This document shows, one piece after another, positions 35,992 to 44,100 of a DNA stretch of 64,000 bases. Source of the DNA: Clostridiales bacterium (GTDB lineage Bacteria > Bacillota > Clostridia > Christensenellales > QALW01); the NCBI GenBank assembly GCA_015069575.1, contig SVIH01000003.1, positions 1-64,000 on the forward strand, given 5' to 3'. The position numbers were made by a program, and so were the translations under genes. Every line of letters starts with the position of its first letter. The first letter of the stretch is position 1. The notes beneath the pieces are model-generated. The model saw only the letters and a list, made by a program, of their open reading frames with translations, had not been told where the DNA came from and ran no database searches.

Positions 35992-37267
35992 TGTTTTTCT
36001 CCTTAAAACTTAAATAAAATGGTAAAACAAGCAGAACTACTATTAATGCTGCTAAAAAGATATTTTCGTTTGGCACAAATGAAAATGTACCATCGTTGTT
36101 TTGAATCATTGTTGCATTTTCTAAAACTTTTTTACCAATAAATGGGCCAACAATACCGGGAACAAGAACTTGTGAAAAGATTCTAACCCCCTGCAATCTG
36201 CCTGATTTTCCTTTTGGGGTGTTATCTCTTATTGCCGCGCCAAACACCGCCATTGATGAAAGATATCCCGACATCATTAAAAGTGAGCCTATAAATACAA
36301 GCGCGGTATTTTTAAACATATACAAAAGAATATATCCCAAAATCAAAGCAATCAATGCTATTATCGAGGAAAACATAAAGCCTTTTTTATCATAAACCTT
36401 GCCCCATAAAGCAGTAACAAGTGATGCAATAATAATAGCAGGCGCCATTATTAAAACATAATCTTTCATACCTAATGAAACTTCGTAATAAAGAATCAGA
36501 TAAGGCATAAACACCTGAATAGAAATATTAAAAATAATAAAGGCAAGCAAGTAAAGGTAAAGTTTATAGTTTTCCTTAATTGTTTTTAAGCGGAAGCCGT
36601 AAATAATTCCGCCTAAATAGGAATCCTTATTAGGTTGAACGTCAGGCTCTTTTATAATAAAGAAGCCTAAAATACCAACTATAGTTACTACAATACCGAT
36701 AATAGTAAAGATAAGGCTCCAGCTTTCTGCCTTATTTAAATCAAAGAACATAAATCCGCCAAATACCACCAATATACTTACAAGGGGCATCATGGCATTG
36801 ATGCCTTCGGCGGCTCCGCGATTAGTTGAATCTGTTGAATCGGTAAGCCACGCATTAAACGCAGCATCGTTTGCGCTTGAGCCAAAGAAGGTCATAACAC
36901 AATCCAATATAATAGTAAGGCTTACGCCTAATGTTGCCGCTGAAACACCTAAACCAAATGTTTTTGATAAAATGTCCTTACGGATAAACACAAAGCTAAA
37001 AATTGATATGCCCCACAGAATATACCCAAGGGAAATAAACAATTTTCTTTTACCGATTTTATCTGAAAGTGCACCGATAAATATAGTTGTTAGCGTTGCG
37101 GTTATTGCTGAAAGCGCAACCATATTGGAAATGTCTTGCGCACTTGCATTAAACATTTTATAGATAAAAACGTTAAAATACATATTTTCAACTACCCAGG
37201 CAACCTGTCCCATAAGGCTGAAAATAGTGATGGCAATCCAAAATCTTGGTCCTAATTTTGTTTTCAT
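35972..37267 (-). CDS. Major facilitator superfamily transporter (sugar/cation symporter-like)
   Basis: A 431-residue membrane protein with about 12 hydrophobic helices. The loop 2-3 signature reads GALSDKIGKRKLFI (about residues 62-75), and AAEGINAMMP and DKKGFMFSS mark later loops. The sequence resembles the GPH/MelB-like or BtlA-like branch. The start ATG shares one base with the M20 stop. Its place between a peptidase-type hydrolase and a dehydrogenase suggests uptake or export of an amide or acid, not proven. Confidence 0.85.
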   Translation of the reverse strand: MKTKLGPRFWIAITIFSLMGQVAWVVENMYFNVFIYKMFNASAQDISNMVALSAITATLTTIFIGALSDKIGKRKLFISLGYILWGISIFSFVFIRKDILSKTFGLGVSAATLGVSLTIILDCVMTFFGSSANDAAFNAWLTDSTDSTNRGAAEGINAMMPLVSILVVFGGFMFFDLNKAESWSLIFTIIGIVVTIVGILGFFIIKEPDVQPNKDSYLGGIIYGFRLKTIKENYKLYLYLLAFIIFNISIQVFMPYLILYYEVSLGMKDYVLIMAPAIIIASLVTALWGKVYDKKGFMFSSIIALIALILGYILLYMFKNTALVFIGSLLMMSGYLSSMAVFGAAIRDNTPKGKSGRLQGVRIFSQVLVPGIVGPFIGKKVLENATMIQNNDGTFSFVPNENIFLAALIVVLLVLPFYLSFKEKNNENSNN

Positions 37268-38544
37268 TATTCGTTATAAAGCTCCTTTATATAACTTGTT
37301 TTTCTTGCTTTATCCAAAAGGGCGCGATATTTCATTTTTCTAGAGCCTTGTAATTCGGATTTTAAATATTCCGTGGCGTAAATAATATGCATTAAAGTGC
37401 CGTTTATTAAAACACTTTCATCAATATCAAACTGATAATTGTGATGCGGTGCACCTGTTCCCTTTTTATCATTTTTAATGCCAACTAACGCAAACACGCC
37501 CGGCCACTGATAAGTATAATTTGAAAAAGACTCTGTTGCCATCCACGGCGCACCTGTTGAAACAAAATCTTCGCCTAACTGTTTATTTATAGTTTCCCTT
37601 GCCCAAACGGCAAATTTACTATCATTGATTAAAGGAAGATTTGATATAACAGGCATATTGTATTCTGCATAACATCCGTGTTCTTTTGTTGTATTTTGGA
37701 GCATTTGTATGAATTCATCAAAAAACTTTTCACCTGCGTTATCCATATCAAAGGTTCGCATTGTACCTGAAAAGGAAAGAGTTTGCGGAATAATGTTTTT
37801 TGCGCTTCCTGCATTAACCTGACCTACCGAATAGGTGCAATTTTTAAAGCGTTCATCCTTACCAAATGATAAAAGGTTCTTATGAACATCAGCAAAACAA
37901 TCGATTGGATTTATGGCTTCCTGAGGGCAGGAGCCATGACCGCCTTTGCCAATTATTGTAACTTCAAAAGTAATATTGCCCGCCATAACAGAAGAATCGT
38001 TTATTATTATTTTGCCTGATTCAAGCCCTGAATACAGATGCATACCAAACACGGTATCTATCTTTATATCATTATCTTCTATATATTTTAAAATATACCT
38101 TGCATAGCCAATTAGCTCTTCCCCACATTCAAAGCAAAGATAAATCGTACCGTTGATTTCGTGTTTCATCTGGCTTAAAACCTTTGCAGCGCCTAAAAGC
38201 ATTGCCGTATGACCATCGTGTCCGCAAGCGTGCATTACACCTTTATTTTTAGAAATACATGTGCGCATATCTTTTTTAAGATTATCTTCATTTTCTTCAA
38301 TTGCCAATGCATCAACATCTGCCCGTAAAAGTACTGCTTTATCTGATTCAACATTACCTGTGATTTTTGCAAGAATTCCGCCTTTATCGATATTTACATA
38401 TTCTATTCCCATACTATGAAGTTCGGCACATATTTTATTAACGGTGTTTGTTTCCTTGCCGGAAAGTTCAGGGTTTTCATGAAAATACCGACGCATTGAA
38501 ATGATATAATCTTCGTATTCTTTTTTTAGTTCAATATAGTTCAA
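37267..38544 (-). CDS. M20-family amidohydrolase (peptidase/N-acyl amino acid hydrolase)
   Basis: About 425 residues, M20D type. Metal ligands and catalytic residues: HACGHDGHTAMLLG (about residues 97-110), ECGEE with the catalytic glutamate and metal ligand, and the late GAPHHNYQFDID histidine. LRADVDALAIEE is the family start block. It would hydrolyse N-acyl amino acids, hippurate-like amides or dipeptides. I choose TTG 38544, which has AGAAGG 8 bases upstream; TTG 38550 lies only 2 bases from that site. It ends by sharing a base with the MFS gene. Confidence 0.88.
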   Translation of the reverse strand: MNYIELKKEYEDYIISMRRYFHENPELSGKETNTVNKICAELHSMGIEYVNIDKGGILAKITGNVESDKAVLLRADVDALAIEENEDNLKKDMRTCISKNKGVMHACGHDGHTAMLLGAAKVLSQMKHEINGTIYLCFECGEELIGYARYILKYIEDNDIKIDTVFGMHLYSGLESGKIIINDSSVMAGNITFEVTIIGKGGHGSCPQEAINPIDCFADVHKNLLSFGKDERFKNCTYSVGQVNAGSAKNIIPQTLSFSGTMRTFDMDNAGEKFFDEFIQMLQNTTKEHGCYAEYNMPVISNLPLINDSKFAVWARETINKQLGEDFVSTGAPWMATESFSNYTYQWPGVFALVGIKNDKKGTGAPHHNYQFDIDESVLINGTLMHIIYATEYLKSELQGSRKMKYRALLDKARKTSYIKELYNE

Positions 38545-38574
38545 AAACAATACCTTCTTTTTTATAATAGATAA

Positions 38575-39003
38575 TTAATTATTTAAAAATTCAATAGCCT
38601 GAAGGTATTTTTCCCTTCGCTTTAAGGCTTTTTCATCAACAGTATTTAGTCTTGTGATATCAGAATTATGCTTTAAATCTGCAAGCTTTACTTTGGTTGC
38701 AATAGGATTTTCTTTTATCTTTTTAACATAATCCATATAGTCAACGCCTTTTTGATGGTTTAATAATGAAAGCGCATCAAGCACATCATCGCTAAAGCCT
38801 AATTTTTTTATATGGTTTAAAGTGTAACGGGTATCTTCAACAACATCATGTAATAATGCAACGATGGTGGTTGTTTCATCTTCCATATGTTCTGCTAATA
38901 AAAAAGGATGAAACACATATGGCATCCCGCTTTTATCTTTTTGTCGTTTATGTGCTTTAAAGCAAAAAGACAGTGCTTTTTTTGTGTTTTCAGTATAAAT
39001 CAA
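38575..39003 (-). CDS. Small HD-domain phosphohydrolase (RelA/SpoT-hydrolase-like)
   Basis: A 142-residue single-domain protein. Metal ligands of the HD fold are visible: histidine in PYVFHPFLLAEH, HD in ALLHDVVEDT and aspartate in LADLKHNSD. It matches the hydrolase half of RelA/SpoT, as in small alarmone hydrolases such as MESH1. It has no synthetase part. The start TTG 39003 has AGAGG 8 bases upstream; the GTG at 39012 falls inside that site. First gene of the run leading into the M20 gene (30 bases away). Substrate ppGpp or another nucleotide is inference. Confidence 0.8.
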   Translation of the reverse strand: MIYTENTKKALSFCFKAHKRQKDKSGMPYVFHPFLLAEHMEDETTTIVALLHDVVEDTRYTLNHIKKLGFSDDVLDALSLLNHQKGVDYMDYVKKIKENPIATKVKLADLKHNSDITRLNTVDEKALKRREKYLQAIEFLNN

Positions 39004-39065
39004 GATAATCACCTCTTTAATTTATTATACCATTAAAAATCGCCTTTTGCAAGGGTGTTTACGTC

Positions 39066-39094
39066 TTGACTTTACATATTTAAGATGTTAAAAT
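39066..39094 (+). promoter_or_regulatory. Promoter of the CotH lipoprotein gene
   Basis: TTGACT, 17-bp spacer, TAAAAT; start codon about 30 bases later. Confidence 0.7.
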
Positions 39095-39125
39095 ATTTAA
39101 AATTCAATATGTTTTTGGAGATATG

Positions 39126-40502
39126 ATGAAAAGAATTTTAGCAATTTTTTTGTGTTTTTGCATATTTTTCTGTTTTACCGCCTGTGATAATGCGCCAACA
39201 GAATCTATTATAGAAAACACGCCTATACCAACACCTACTACTACACCGCATGTTCATTCGTTTGAACCTGCTACCTGTTTAAATGCTGAAACCTGTGCTA
39301 CCTGCGGATTGACGCAAGGTGAAAAATCAGCGCACAACTTCGTTTTTGGTGAATGTTCCGTTTGTAAAGATTATAATCCCACATATTGCCCAAAGTTATA
39401 TTTTAGTGGCGATTTAACGCAGATGACTTCTAAAAAAGACGTTAGAAATATTACCTTTGAATACAAAAGCAAGGATCAGATTGTTTCAGGCGCAGCAAAA
39501 GTTAAAGTGCAAGGTTCATCAAGTTTAGGATATGATAAGAAAAACTATACTATAAATTTTTATAAGGATTCAGCCTATACTGAAAAACTTGGTTTAGATG
39601 TTGGTTGGGGTAAACAAAATAGCTACTGCCTTAAAGCAAACTGGATTGATAAAACACATTCAAGAAATATTGTTAGCGCAAAACTTGCAGGGCAAATACA
39701 AAAGAAATACGGTTTGCTTGAAACTGCACCCAATAATGGCGCTATTGATGGATTTCCTGTTGAGGTTTACATTAACGGTAGTTTTCACGGCCTTTACACT
39801 ATGAACATACCCAAAGATGCCTGGATGTTTAATATGGACAAAAATAATCCCAATCACATTGTTGTTTGCGGAGAAGATTGGTTCGCACCTGTGCTTTTCA
39901 GGGAAGTTCCTAATGATTTAGGCAGTTGGACTGTTGAGGTTGGCCCTGAAAACAGTGAAACGCTTAAAAAGATTCAGCGTCTTGTTTCATTTGTTTTAAA
40001 CAGTTCTGACGAAGAATTTAAAGAGAATTTCAACGAGTATCTTAACCTTGATTCAACGATTAACTATTATATTATGATAAACTACGGTTGGATGCCCGAT
40101 AACACAGGAAAAAATATGCTTCTTGCAACCTATGACGGAAAAGTATGGTACCCTTCCCTATATGATCTTGACACCACCTGGGGTGCAAACTACAAGGGCA
40201 CAGGCTTATACAGTTACAAAAATAATAATTTAAGTTTAAATAACAGTTTATTATGGGAGCGTTTGGAAAAATTATTTAAAAAGGAAATTGCCAACAGGTA
40301 TTTTGAACTGCGCCAAACTATTCTTGACCCTAAAAACGTTATGGCAGAATTTAATGCTTTTTATAATTCTATTCCTGCTGAAATAATAGCCCGCGAAGAA
40401 GCAAAATGGAAAAACATTCCCGGTTATCCGTTAACGCAGATAGAAAGTTATTTAAACGCAACGGTACCTAAACTTGATAATAAATACGGTGCCTGGAAAT
40501 AA
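39126..40502 (+). CDS. CotH-family kinase-like lipoprotein
   Basis: A 458-residue protein. A lipoprotein signal ends in FTAC (cysteine about residue 20); a proline/threonine linker follows. Next come two His/Cys clusters (HSFEPATC, ETCATCGLTQG, HNFVFGECSVC) that look like metal-binding knuckles. The rest is a CotH domain: VQGSSSLGYDKKNYTINF, GFPVEVYINGSFHGLY and the DxDxxxG-type YDLDTTWG. CotH of Bacillus phosphorylates spore coat proteins; this lipid-anchored form probably acts on surface proteins or polysaccharide. ATG 39126 sits 5 bases after GGAG; ATG 39123 is too close. Confidence 0.85.
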   Translation: MKRILAIFLCFCIFFCFTACDNAPTESIIENTPIPTPTTTPHVHSFEPATCLNAETCATCGLTQGEKSAHNFVFGECSVCKDYNPTYCPKLYFSGDLTQMTSKKDVRNITFEYKSKDQIVSGAAKVKVQGSSSLGYDKKNYTINFYKDSAYTEKLGLDVGWGKQNSYCLKANWIDKTHSRNIVSAKLAGQIQKKYGLLETAPNNGAIDGFPVEVYINGSFHGLYTMNIPKDAWMFNMDKNNPNHIVVCGEDWFAPVLFREVPNDLGSWTVEVGPENSETLKKIQRLVSFVLNSSDEEFKENFNEYLNLDSTINYYIMINYGWMPDNTGKNMLLATYDGKVWYPSLYDLDTTWGANYKGTGLYSYKNNNLSLNNSLLWERLEKLFKKEIANRYFELRQTILDPKNVMAEFNAFYNSIPAEIIAREEAKWKNIPGYPLTQIESYLNATVPKLDNKYGAWK

Positions 40503-40518
40503 AAAAGGAAGTATGATT

Positions 40519-42099
40519 ATGGAAAACAACTTTCACAAGCTTGGGGTTATGATTGACTGTTCAAGAAATGCAGTTATGAATATTGATTCTATAAAAAAAT
40601 TTATAAGTATTATAAAGAAAATGGGCTATAACCAGGTTCATTTATATATGGAAGATACTTATGAAATCAAAATTGATAAGCATTTTGGATATTTAAGAGG
40701 CAGATATACTAAAGAAGAATTAAAAGAACTTGATGATTTTGCTTTTAATCTTGGCGTTGAGCTTGTGCCTAATATTCAGACCCTTGCACATATGACTGCT
40801 TATACACGTTGGTGCAAGGATATAATCGATGCTGACGATATTCTGCTTGTTGGAAACGATAAGGTTTACGATTTAATTAAGGATATGTTTACCTGTTTAC
40901 GCCAATGTTTTCGCACAGAAAATATTCATATTGGTATGGACGAAGCACATATGCTTGGTAGAGGCAAGTATTTTGACCTTTTTGGTGCAAAAGACCGTTT
41001 TGAGATATTACTCAGCCACTTAAACATAGTTTGCGATATTGCAAAAAGTACAGGCTTTAAGCCAATGATGTGGAGTGATATGTTTTACCGTATTGCAAAC
41101 GGCGGTGAGTATTATGAAGCTTCATCAAAGTTTGATGTATCTATTAAAAATCAGATTCCTGCTGATTTAACACTTGTTTATTGGGATTATTATCATACTG
41201 ATTTTAACACTTATGACAGAATGTTAAAGGAGCACAATCAATTATGCAATAACGTTATTTTTGCAGGTGGCGCGTGGAAATGGTCAGGTTTTGCACCTAA
41301 TAATTATTTTTCACTTTCAACTTTAAAGCCTGCAATAAAAGCCTGTAATAAAAACGGGGTTAAAGATATTTTTATTACCTTGTGGGGTGATAACGGCGCG
41401 GAATGTTCATCGTTTAGCGTTTTGCCAAGCCTTTGCTATGCCGCCTGTTTAGTTCAAGGCGTTACAAAAGCATCTGATATTAAGCAGAAATTTAAAGAAT
41501 GGATTGGCGTTTCCTTTGACGATTTTATGTTGCTTGATTTACCTAATAAAATTGAAAATGTTAAAACAGCCGTAAATCCATCAAAGTACTTTTTGTATGG
41601 CGACTGCTTTATGTCAATATTCCAAAGCCAAGAAAAGCCTGAATTTAAAGATAAATATGTTAGTTTTGCAAGGAAACTCAAATACGCGAAAAATCGCACA
41701 GGCGAATACTCTTATTTATTTGATACCTTATCAAAACTTTGCAATGTTTTAGCAATAAAACAGGATATTTGTTCACGCACCCGTCAGGCTTATAAAAATT
41801 GCGAGCTTTTAGACGATGTTATATCTGATTACAAGAAAATGATAAAGCGCACAGAAGAATTTTATTTAGCATTCCGTAATCAATGGTATAAGGAGAATAA
41901 ACCCTTTGGTTTTGAAATTCAAGACGCCCGCCTTGGCGGACTTATCCAAAGAATGAAATCCTGTTTAAACAGACTTATTGATTTTAAAGAAGGCAAGATT
42001 GCAAATATCCCTGAATTAGAAGAAAATATTTTACCAATAGATGACGAGCTTTTCCCGTACAACGAATGGACAGGCTTAATATCAACAAGCGTTATGTAA
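40519..42099 (+). CDS. GH20-family beta-N-acetylhexosaminidase (GcnA-like)
   Basis: A 526-residue protein without signal peptide, so cytoplasmic. The catalytic aspartate-glutamate pair of GH20 is in NIHIGMDEAHMLGRGKY (about residues 147-163). The TIM barrel begins with MIDCSRNAVMN and GYNQVHLYMED; ITLWGDNGAECSSF and WDYY supply other pocket residues. It resembles GcnA-type exo-hexosaminidases that cleave N-acetylglucosamine from internalised glycans. ATG 40519 has AAAGGAAG 7 bases upstream and follows the CotH gene by 16 bases, so they are likely cotranscribed. Confidence 0.85.
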   Translation: MENNFHKLGVMIDCSRNAVMNIDSIKKFISIIKKMGYNQVHLYMEDTYEIKIDKHFGYLRGRYTKEELKELDDFAFNLGVELVPNIQTLAHMTAYTRWCKDIIDADDILLVGNDKVYDLIKDMFTCLRQCFRTENIHIGMDEAHMLGRGKYFDLFGAKDRFEILLSHLNIVCDIAKSTGFKPMMWSDMFYRIANGGEYYEASSKFDVSIKNQIPADLTLVYWDYYHTDFNTYDRMLKEHNQLCNNVIFAGGAWKWSGFAPNNYFSLSTLKPAIKACNKNGVKDIFITLWGDNGAECSSFSVLPSLCYAACLVQGVTKASDIKQKFKEWIGVSFDDFMLLDLPNKIENVKTAVNPSKYFLYGDCFMSIFQSQEKPEFKDKYVSFARKLKYAKNRTGEYSYLFDTLSKLCNVLAIKQDICSRTRQAYKNCELLDDVISDYKKMIKRTEEFYLAFRNQWYKENKPFGFEIQDARLGGLIQRMKSCLNRLIDFKEGKIANIPELEENILPIDDELFPYNEWTGLISTSVM

Positions 42100-42104
42100 A
42101 AAAA

Positions 42105-42128
42105 CCCACCTAAAAAGGTGGGATTTTT
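42105..42128. terminator. Bidirectional terminator between the GH20 and SOR-like genes
   Basis: CCCACC/GGTGGG stem with a six-base loop, A run to the left and T run to the right; it also contains the SOR-like gene stop. Confidence 0.8.
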
Positions 42129-42501
42129 ATATTTTAATCTTCATTAAACCGTCAATATTACAATAAATATACAAGTTTCCCTTGCCTCGAAGATTGAATC
42201 GGGCTTCGGCGTTGCCTTCGGGATATAATTTTATAAACTGCACTTTATCAAAAGTTACATACGCCATAAACGAAATAAAATGCTCTTTTGTCATAGGGTG
42301 ATTAACTGTGATAAAATGCTCATCTTCAACTTTTTCTATGGTTATGTTGTAATGTTCATCAATTTCTTTTGCGATAAGTGGTTTTAGACTGTTTCCACAA
42401 CAGGAAATTTCAGCTTCGTTTAAAGAGTGAATTATATTATTACACGTTGGGCAAACATAAAATTTTGAACGCATAATGTTTAAAGAAAAATTTTTATCCA
42501 T
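42127..42501 (-). CDS. Desulfoferrodoxin/superoxide reductase-like protein with altered iron site
   Basis: A 124-residue protein. N-terminal zinc-ribbon or desulforedoxin-like CPTC...SCCG (about residues 17-36). The C-terminal part follows the superoxide reductase order: EHYNITIEKV, NHPMTKEHFISFMAY and YCNIDGLMKI. The active iron of SOR uses four histidines and a cysteine; here the cysteine and the two histidines of NHPM/KEHF remain, but the last histidine (normally CNxHG) is aspartate. It may bind metal differently or have another role. ATG 42501 has GGGGAG 7 bases upstream. Confidence 0.75.
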   Translation of the reverse strand: MDKNFSLNIMRSKFYVCPTCNNIIHSLNEAEISCCGNSLKPLIAKEIDEHYNITIEKVEDEHFITVNHPMTKEHFISFMAYVTFDKVQFIKLYPEGNAEARFNLRGKGNLYIYCNIDGLMKIKI

Positions 42502-42515
42502 GGTCTTCTCCCCTA

Positions 42516-42790
42516 TCAATAATTCGTAATAACTAATAACAACATTAAAAAAATAAAGATTATTAAAATTACAGTTGTAATTATATTTATTATTTTATTT
42601 ATCTTTTGCTTGTTTTTAAATATTTTTACTAAAAACACATACAGGAACACCCCTAAAATTACGCCAAGAGTGTTCGTAATTAAATCTGAAACATCAACTG
42701 CACCTATTGAAAATATAAGCTGGCATAATTCAAATGTTAAACTGCGAATACAGCCAAACAGAATAATAATAACAAAATAATTATATCACC
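42516..42790 (-). pseudogene. VanZ-like C-terminal remnant
   Basis: Most of the 429-base stretch between 42502 and 42930 holds this decayed gene. Reading the reverse strand gives GCIRSLTFELCQLIFSIG, VSDLITNTLGVILGVF and two further hydrophobic helices before a TGA at 42516-42518, the layout of the C-terminal half of VanZ-family membrane proteins. Upstream of about 42775 the frame hits a stop (TGA) and the N-terminal half is missing, with no start codon or ribosome binding site. It is cut off near the terminator at 42816, where the accessory units begin. Confidence 0.6.
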
Positions 42791-42815
42791 AATTCCTTAA
42801 AATTGCAATAGATGT

Positions 42816-42846
42816 AAAAATCACCCTGCCGTATTCGGCAGGGTGA
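42816..42846 (-). terminator. Terminator of the 42931-43356 lipoprotein gene
   Basis: Perfect 11-bp stem TCACCCTGCCG/CGGCAGGGTGA (42821-42831 with 42836-42846) and a five-base T run on the reverse strand. Confidence 0.85.
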
Positions 42847-42869
42847 TAAATTTACTTTATAAATCTAAA

Positions 42870-42920
42870 TTACTTAGATTTTTTGATAGCAGCCTGAGTG
42901 GCATACTGCAAAGGGGGAAA
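42870..42920 (-). repeat. Second, more diverged copy of the ppdK 3' end
   Basis: On the reverse strand this reads (F)PPLQYATQAAIKKSK followed by a stop, against RLAAAQAAIKDNK-stop at the true ppdK end. It also aligns base by base with the copy at 43467-43517. It starts 10 bases after the stop of the lipoprotein gene and is followed by a GC-rich terminator, just as in the other copy. Confidence 0.55.
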
Positions 42921-42930
42921 CTGTAATTTG

Positions 42931-43356
42931 TTAATTCAAACCAGTTTTAGATATGATATCCTCAAAACAACTGGGATACGGCTCTTTTTCTAAAAGATAT
43001 CTGATACCGTCAATAACAATTATATCTAATCCCTCTTTTATTACGGTTCCGTCTGAATATTCAATTTTGACATAATAAGTATTTGTGCCTGGTAAAACAT
43101 CTTCATCAGTTGCTTCTCTGTTAATAGTAAAAGAATCTAACCAATTTATGATTTCGTCCATATGCTCCTCTGGAACTTTGCTTCCTTTACCATTACCATA
43201 ATAGGCATAAAAAGTGATGCTTGTAATATTTTCTGTAACAAAAACCGAGGGATATTCGTCAAACAACGTGTCGTAGGTTTTGGCGGTGTTTTCATTGCAT
43301 GCCGTAAAGCAAAGTAACATTATTACGCTTAAAAGCAAACTTAATAATTTTTTCAT
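42931..43356 (-). CDS. Small lipoprotein of unknown function (accessory unit 2)
   Basis: A 141-residue protein with a lipoprotein signal ending in CFTAC (cysteine about residue 20). The mature part is acidic with a central ITSITFYAYYGNGKGSKVPEE and strand-rich YYVKIEYSDG; no family recognised. It has its own TTGCAA-17-TATAAT promoter and ribosome binding site (AAAGGGGGG region), then a decayed ppdK end and terminator, so it forms a self-contained expression unit. Surface-anchored by inference. Confidence 0.7.
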   Translation of the reverse strand: MKKLLSLLLSVIMLLCFTACNENTAKTYDTLFDEYPSVFVTENITSITFYAYYGNGKGSKVPEEHMDEIINWLDSFTINREATDEDVLPGTNTYYVKIEYSDGTVIKEGLDIIVIDGIRYLLEKEPYPSCFEDIISKTGLN

Positions 43357-43381
43357 TTATCCCAGCCCCCCTTTATAATTG

Positions 43382-43410
43382 ATTATAATATAAAAGTAGT
43401 TTTTTTGCAA
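43382..43410 (-). promoter_or_regulatory. Promoter of the small lipoprotein gene
   Basis: Reverse-strand TTGCAA, 17-bp spacer, consensus TATAAT, about 25 bases before the ATG at 43356. Confidence 0.7.
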
Positions 43411-43417
43411 TAAGTAT

Positions 43418-43445
43418 AAAAAATCCGCCCGATTTCTCGGGCGGA
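43418..43445 (-). terminator. Terminator of the 43519-43983 gene, near-copy of the ppdK terminator
   Basis: Stem TCCGCCCGA/TCGGGCGGA (43424-43432 with 43437-43445) with a T run on the reverse strand. The stem sequence is nearly the same as that at 44051-44074 after ppdK. Confidence 0.85.
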
Positions 43446-43466
43446 TAAACCGTTTATGAAACTTAA

Positions 43467-43517
43467 TTATTTCATATCCTTAATTGCAGCCTGTGCTGCT
43501 ATCAGCAAAAGTGGGAA
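43467..43517 (-). repeat. Decayed copy of the ppdK 3' end
   Basis: On the reverse strand this reads FPLLLIAAQAAIKDMK then stop, against RLAAAQAAIKDNK-stop of ppdK. The 20 bases GCACAGGCTGCAATTAAGGA are identical in both, and the terminator 22 bases further on is also shared. It begins right after the stop of the 43519-43983 gene. It has no start codon of its own and is not part of an intact gene. Confidence 0.7.
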
Positions 43518-43518
43518 A

Positions 43519-43983
43519 TTAAGCAAAGGATTTTAGAAAATTAAGCGCATACTTTGCTGTATGTCCTTCTTTAATCATTTTCTCCCATATATCCTTGTAT
43601 TCTGCCCATTCAGTTTCTAGTATTTTAGTATTTTCGCGATTACTTTTTCTTAAAATAGCATCTACCAAATTAGCTTCTATTATTTCACCTTCAATCTGTA
43701 GTTGATAAGGGTTGTCAACTGCACTATCTGTTGCTTCTTCTACTACCAATTGCAACTGTTTGAGATATTCTATAACCTTTATTTTATATATTAATTTGGA
43801 AACAAGCGGTTCCCAAATTTCCTTAAAATCGCCCCATTCCGTTTCTAAAATTTCAGTATGTTCTTTGTCTAATCGTATAATACATTCATTTAAAAATTTT
43901 TCTTCGGCCTTTTCGGCTCTTTCTTCGACAGCAATCATCCAATCTGTAATTTCTTTGAGCTTTTGTGCGTTTGTTTTATCCAT
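43519..43983 (-). CDS. Uncharacterised helical protein with two internal repeats (accessory unit 1)
   Basis: A 154-residue protein rich in charged residues, predicted all-helical, without signal peptide. It contains two copies of a short unit: TEILETEWGDFKEIWEPL (about residues 45-62) and TKILETEWAEYKDIWEKM (about 121-138), suggesting an internal duplication of a helix pair. No family recognised. ATG 43983 has GAGGTGAGG upstream; the GTG at 43992 lies inside that site. Own extended -10 promoter; followed by a copy of the ppdK 3' end and terminator. Confidence 0.7.
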   Translation of the reverse strand: MDKTNAQKLKEITDWMIAVEERAEKAEEKFLNECIIRLDKEHTEILETEWGDFKEIWEPLVSKLIYKIKVIEYLKQLQLVVEEATDSAVDNPYQLQIEGEIIEANLVDAILRKSNRENTKILETEWAEYKDIWEKMIKEGHTAKYALNFLKSFA

Positions 43984-44003
43984 CGTCCTCACCTCATAGA
44001 TAC

Positions 44004-44032
44004 ATTATAGCACACTATCTGTCCAATAAAAA
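44004..44032 (-). promoter_or_regulatory. Extended -10 promoter of the repeat-containing helical protein
   Basis: Reverse-strand TGCTATAAT (extended -10 plus consensus box) about 20 bases before the start codon; the -35 region (CTTTTA) is weak. Confidence 0.5.
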
Positions 44033-44045
44033 GGACTTTGCAAAG

Positions 44046-44074
44046 AAAAATCCGCCCGAATTTCTTCGGGCGGA
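44046..44074 (-). terminator. Terminator of ppdK
   Basis: Stem TCCGCCCGAA/TTCGGGCGGA (44051-44060 with 44065-44074) followed by a T run on the reverse strand, 27 bases after the ppdK stop. Confidence 0.85.
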
Positions 44075-44100
44075 TTGGTTTCTTTTATTAAAGTCAACAA

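Noticed and set aside
43419-44074. The shared terminators after ppdK and the helical-protein gene as chance GC hairpins
   Set aside because: The stems are almost identical and each follows the same coding tail at a similar distance, so common origin is more likely than chance.
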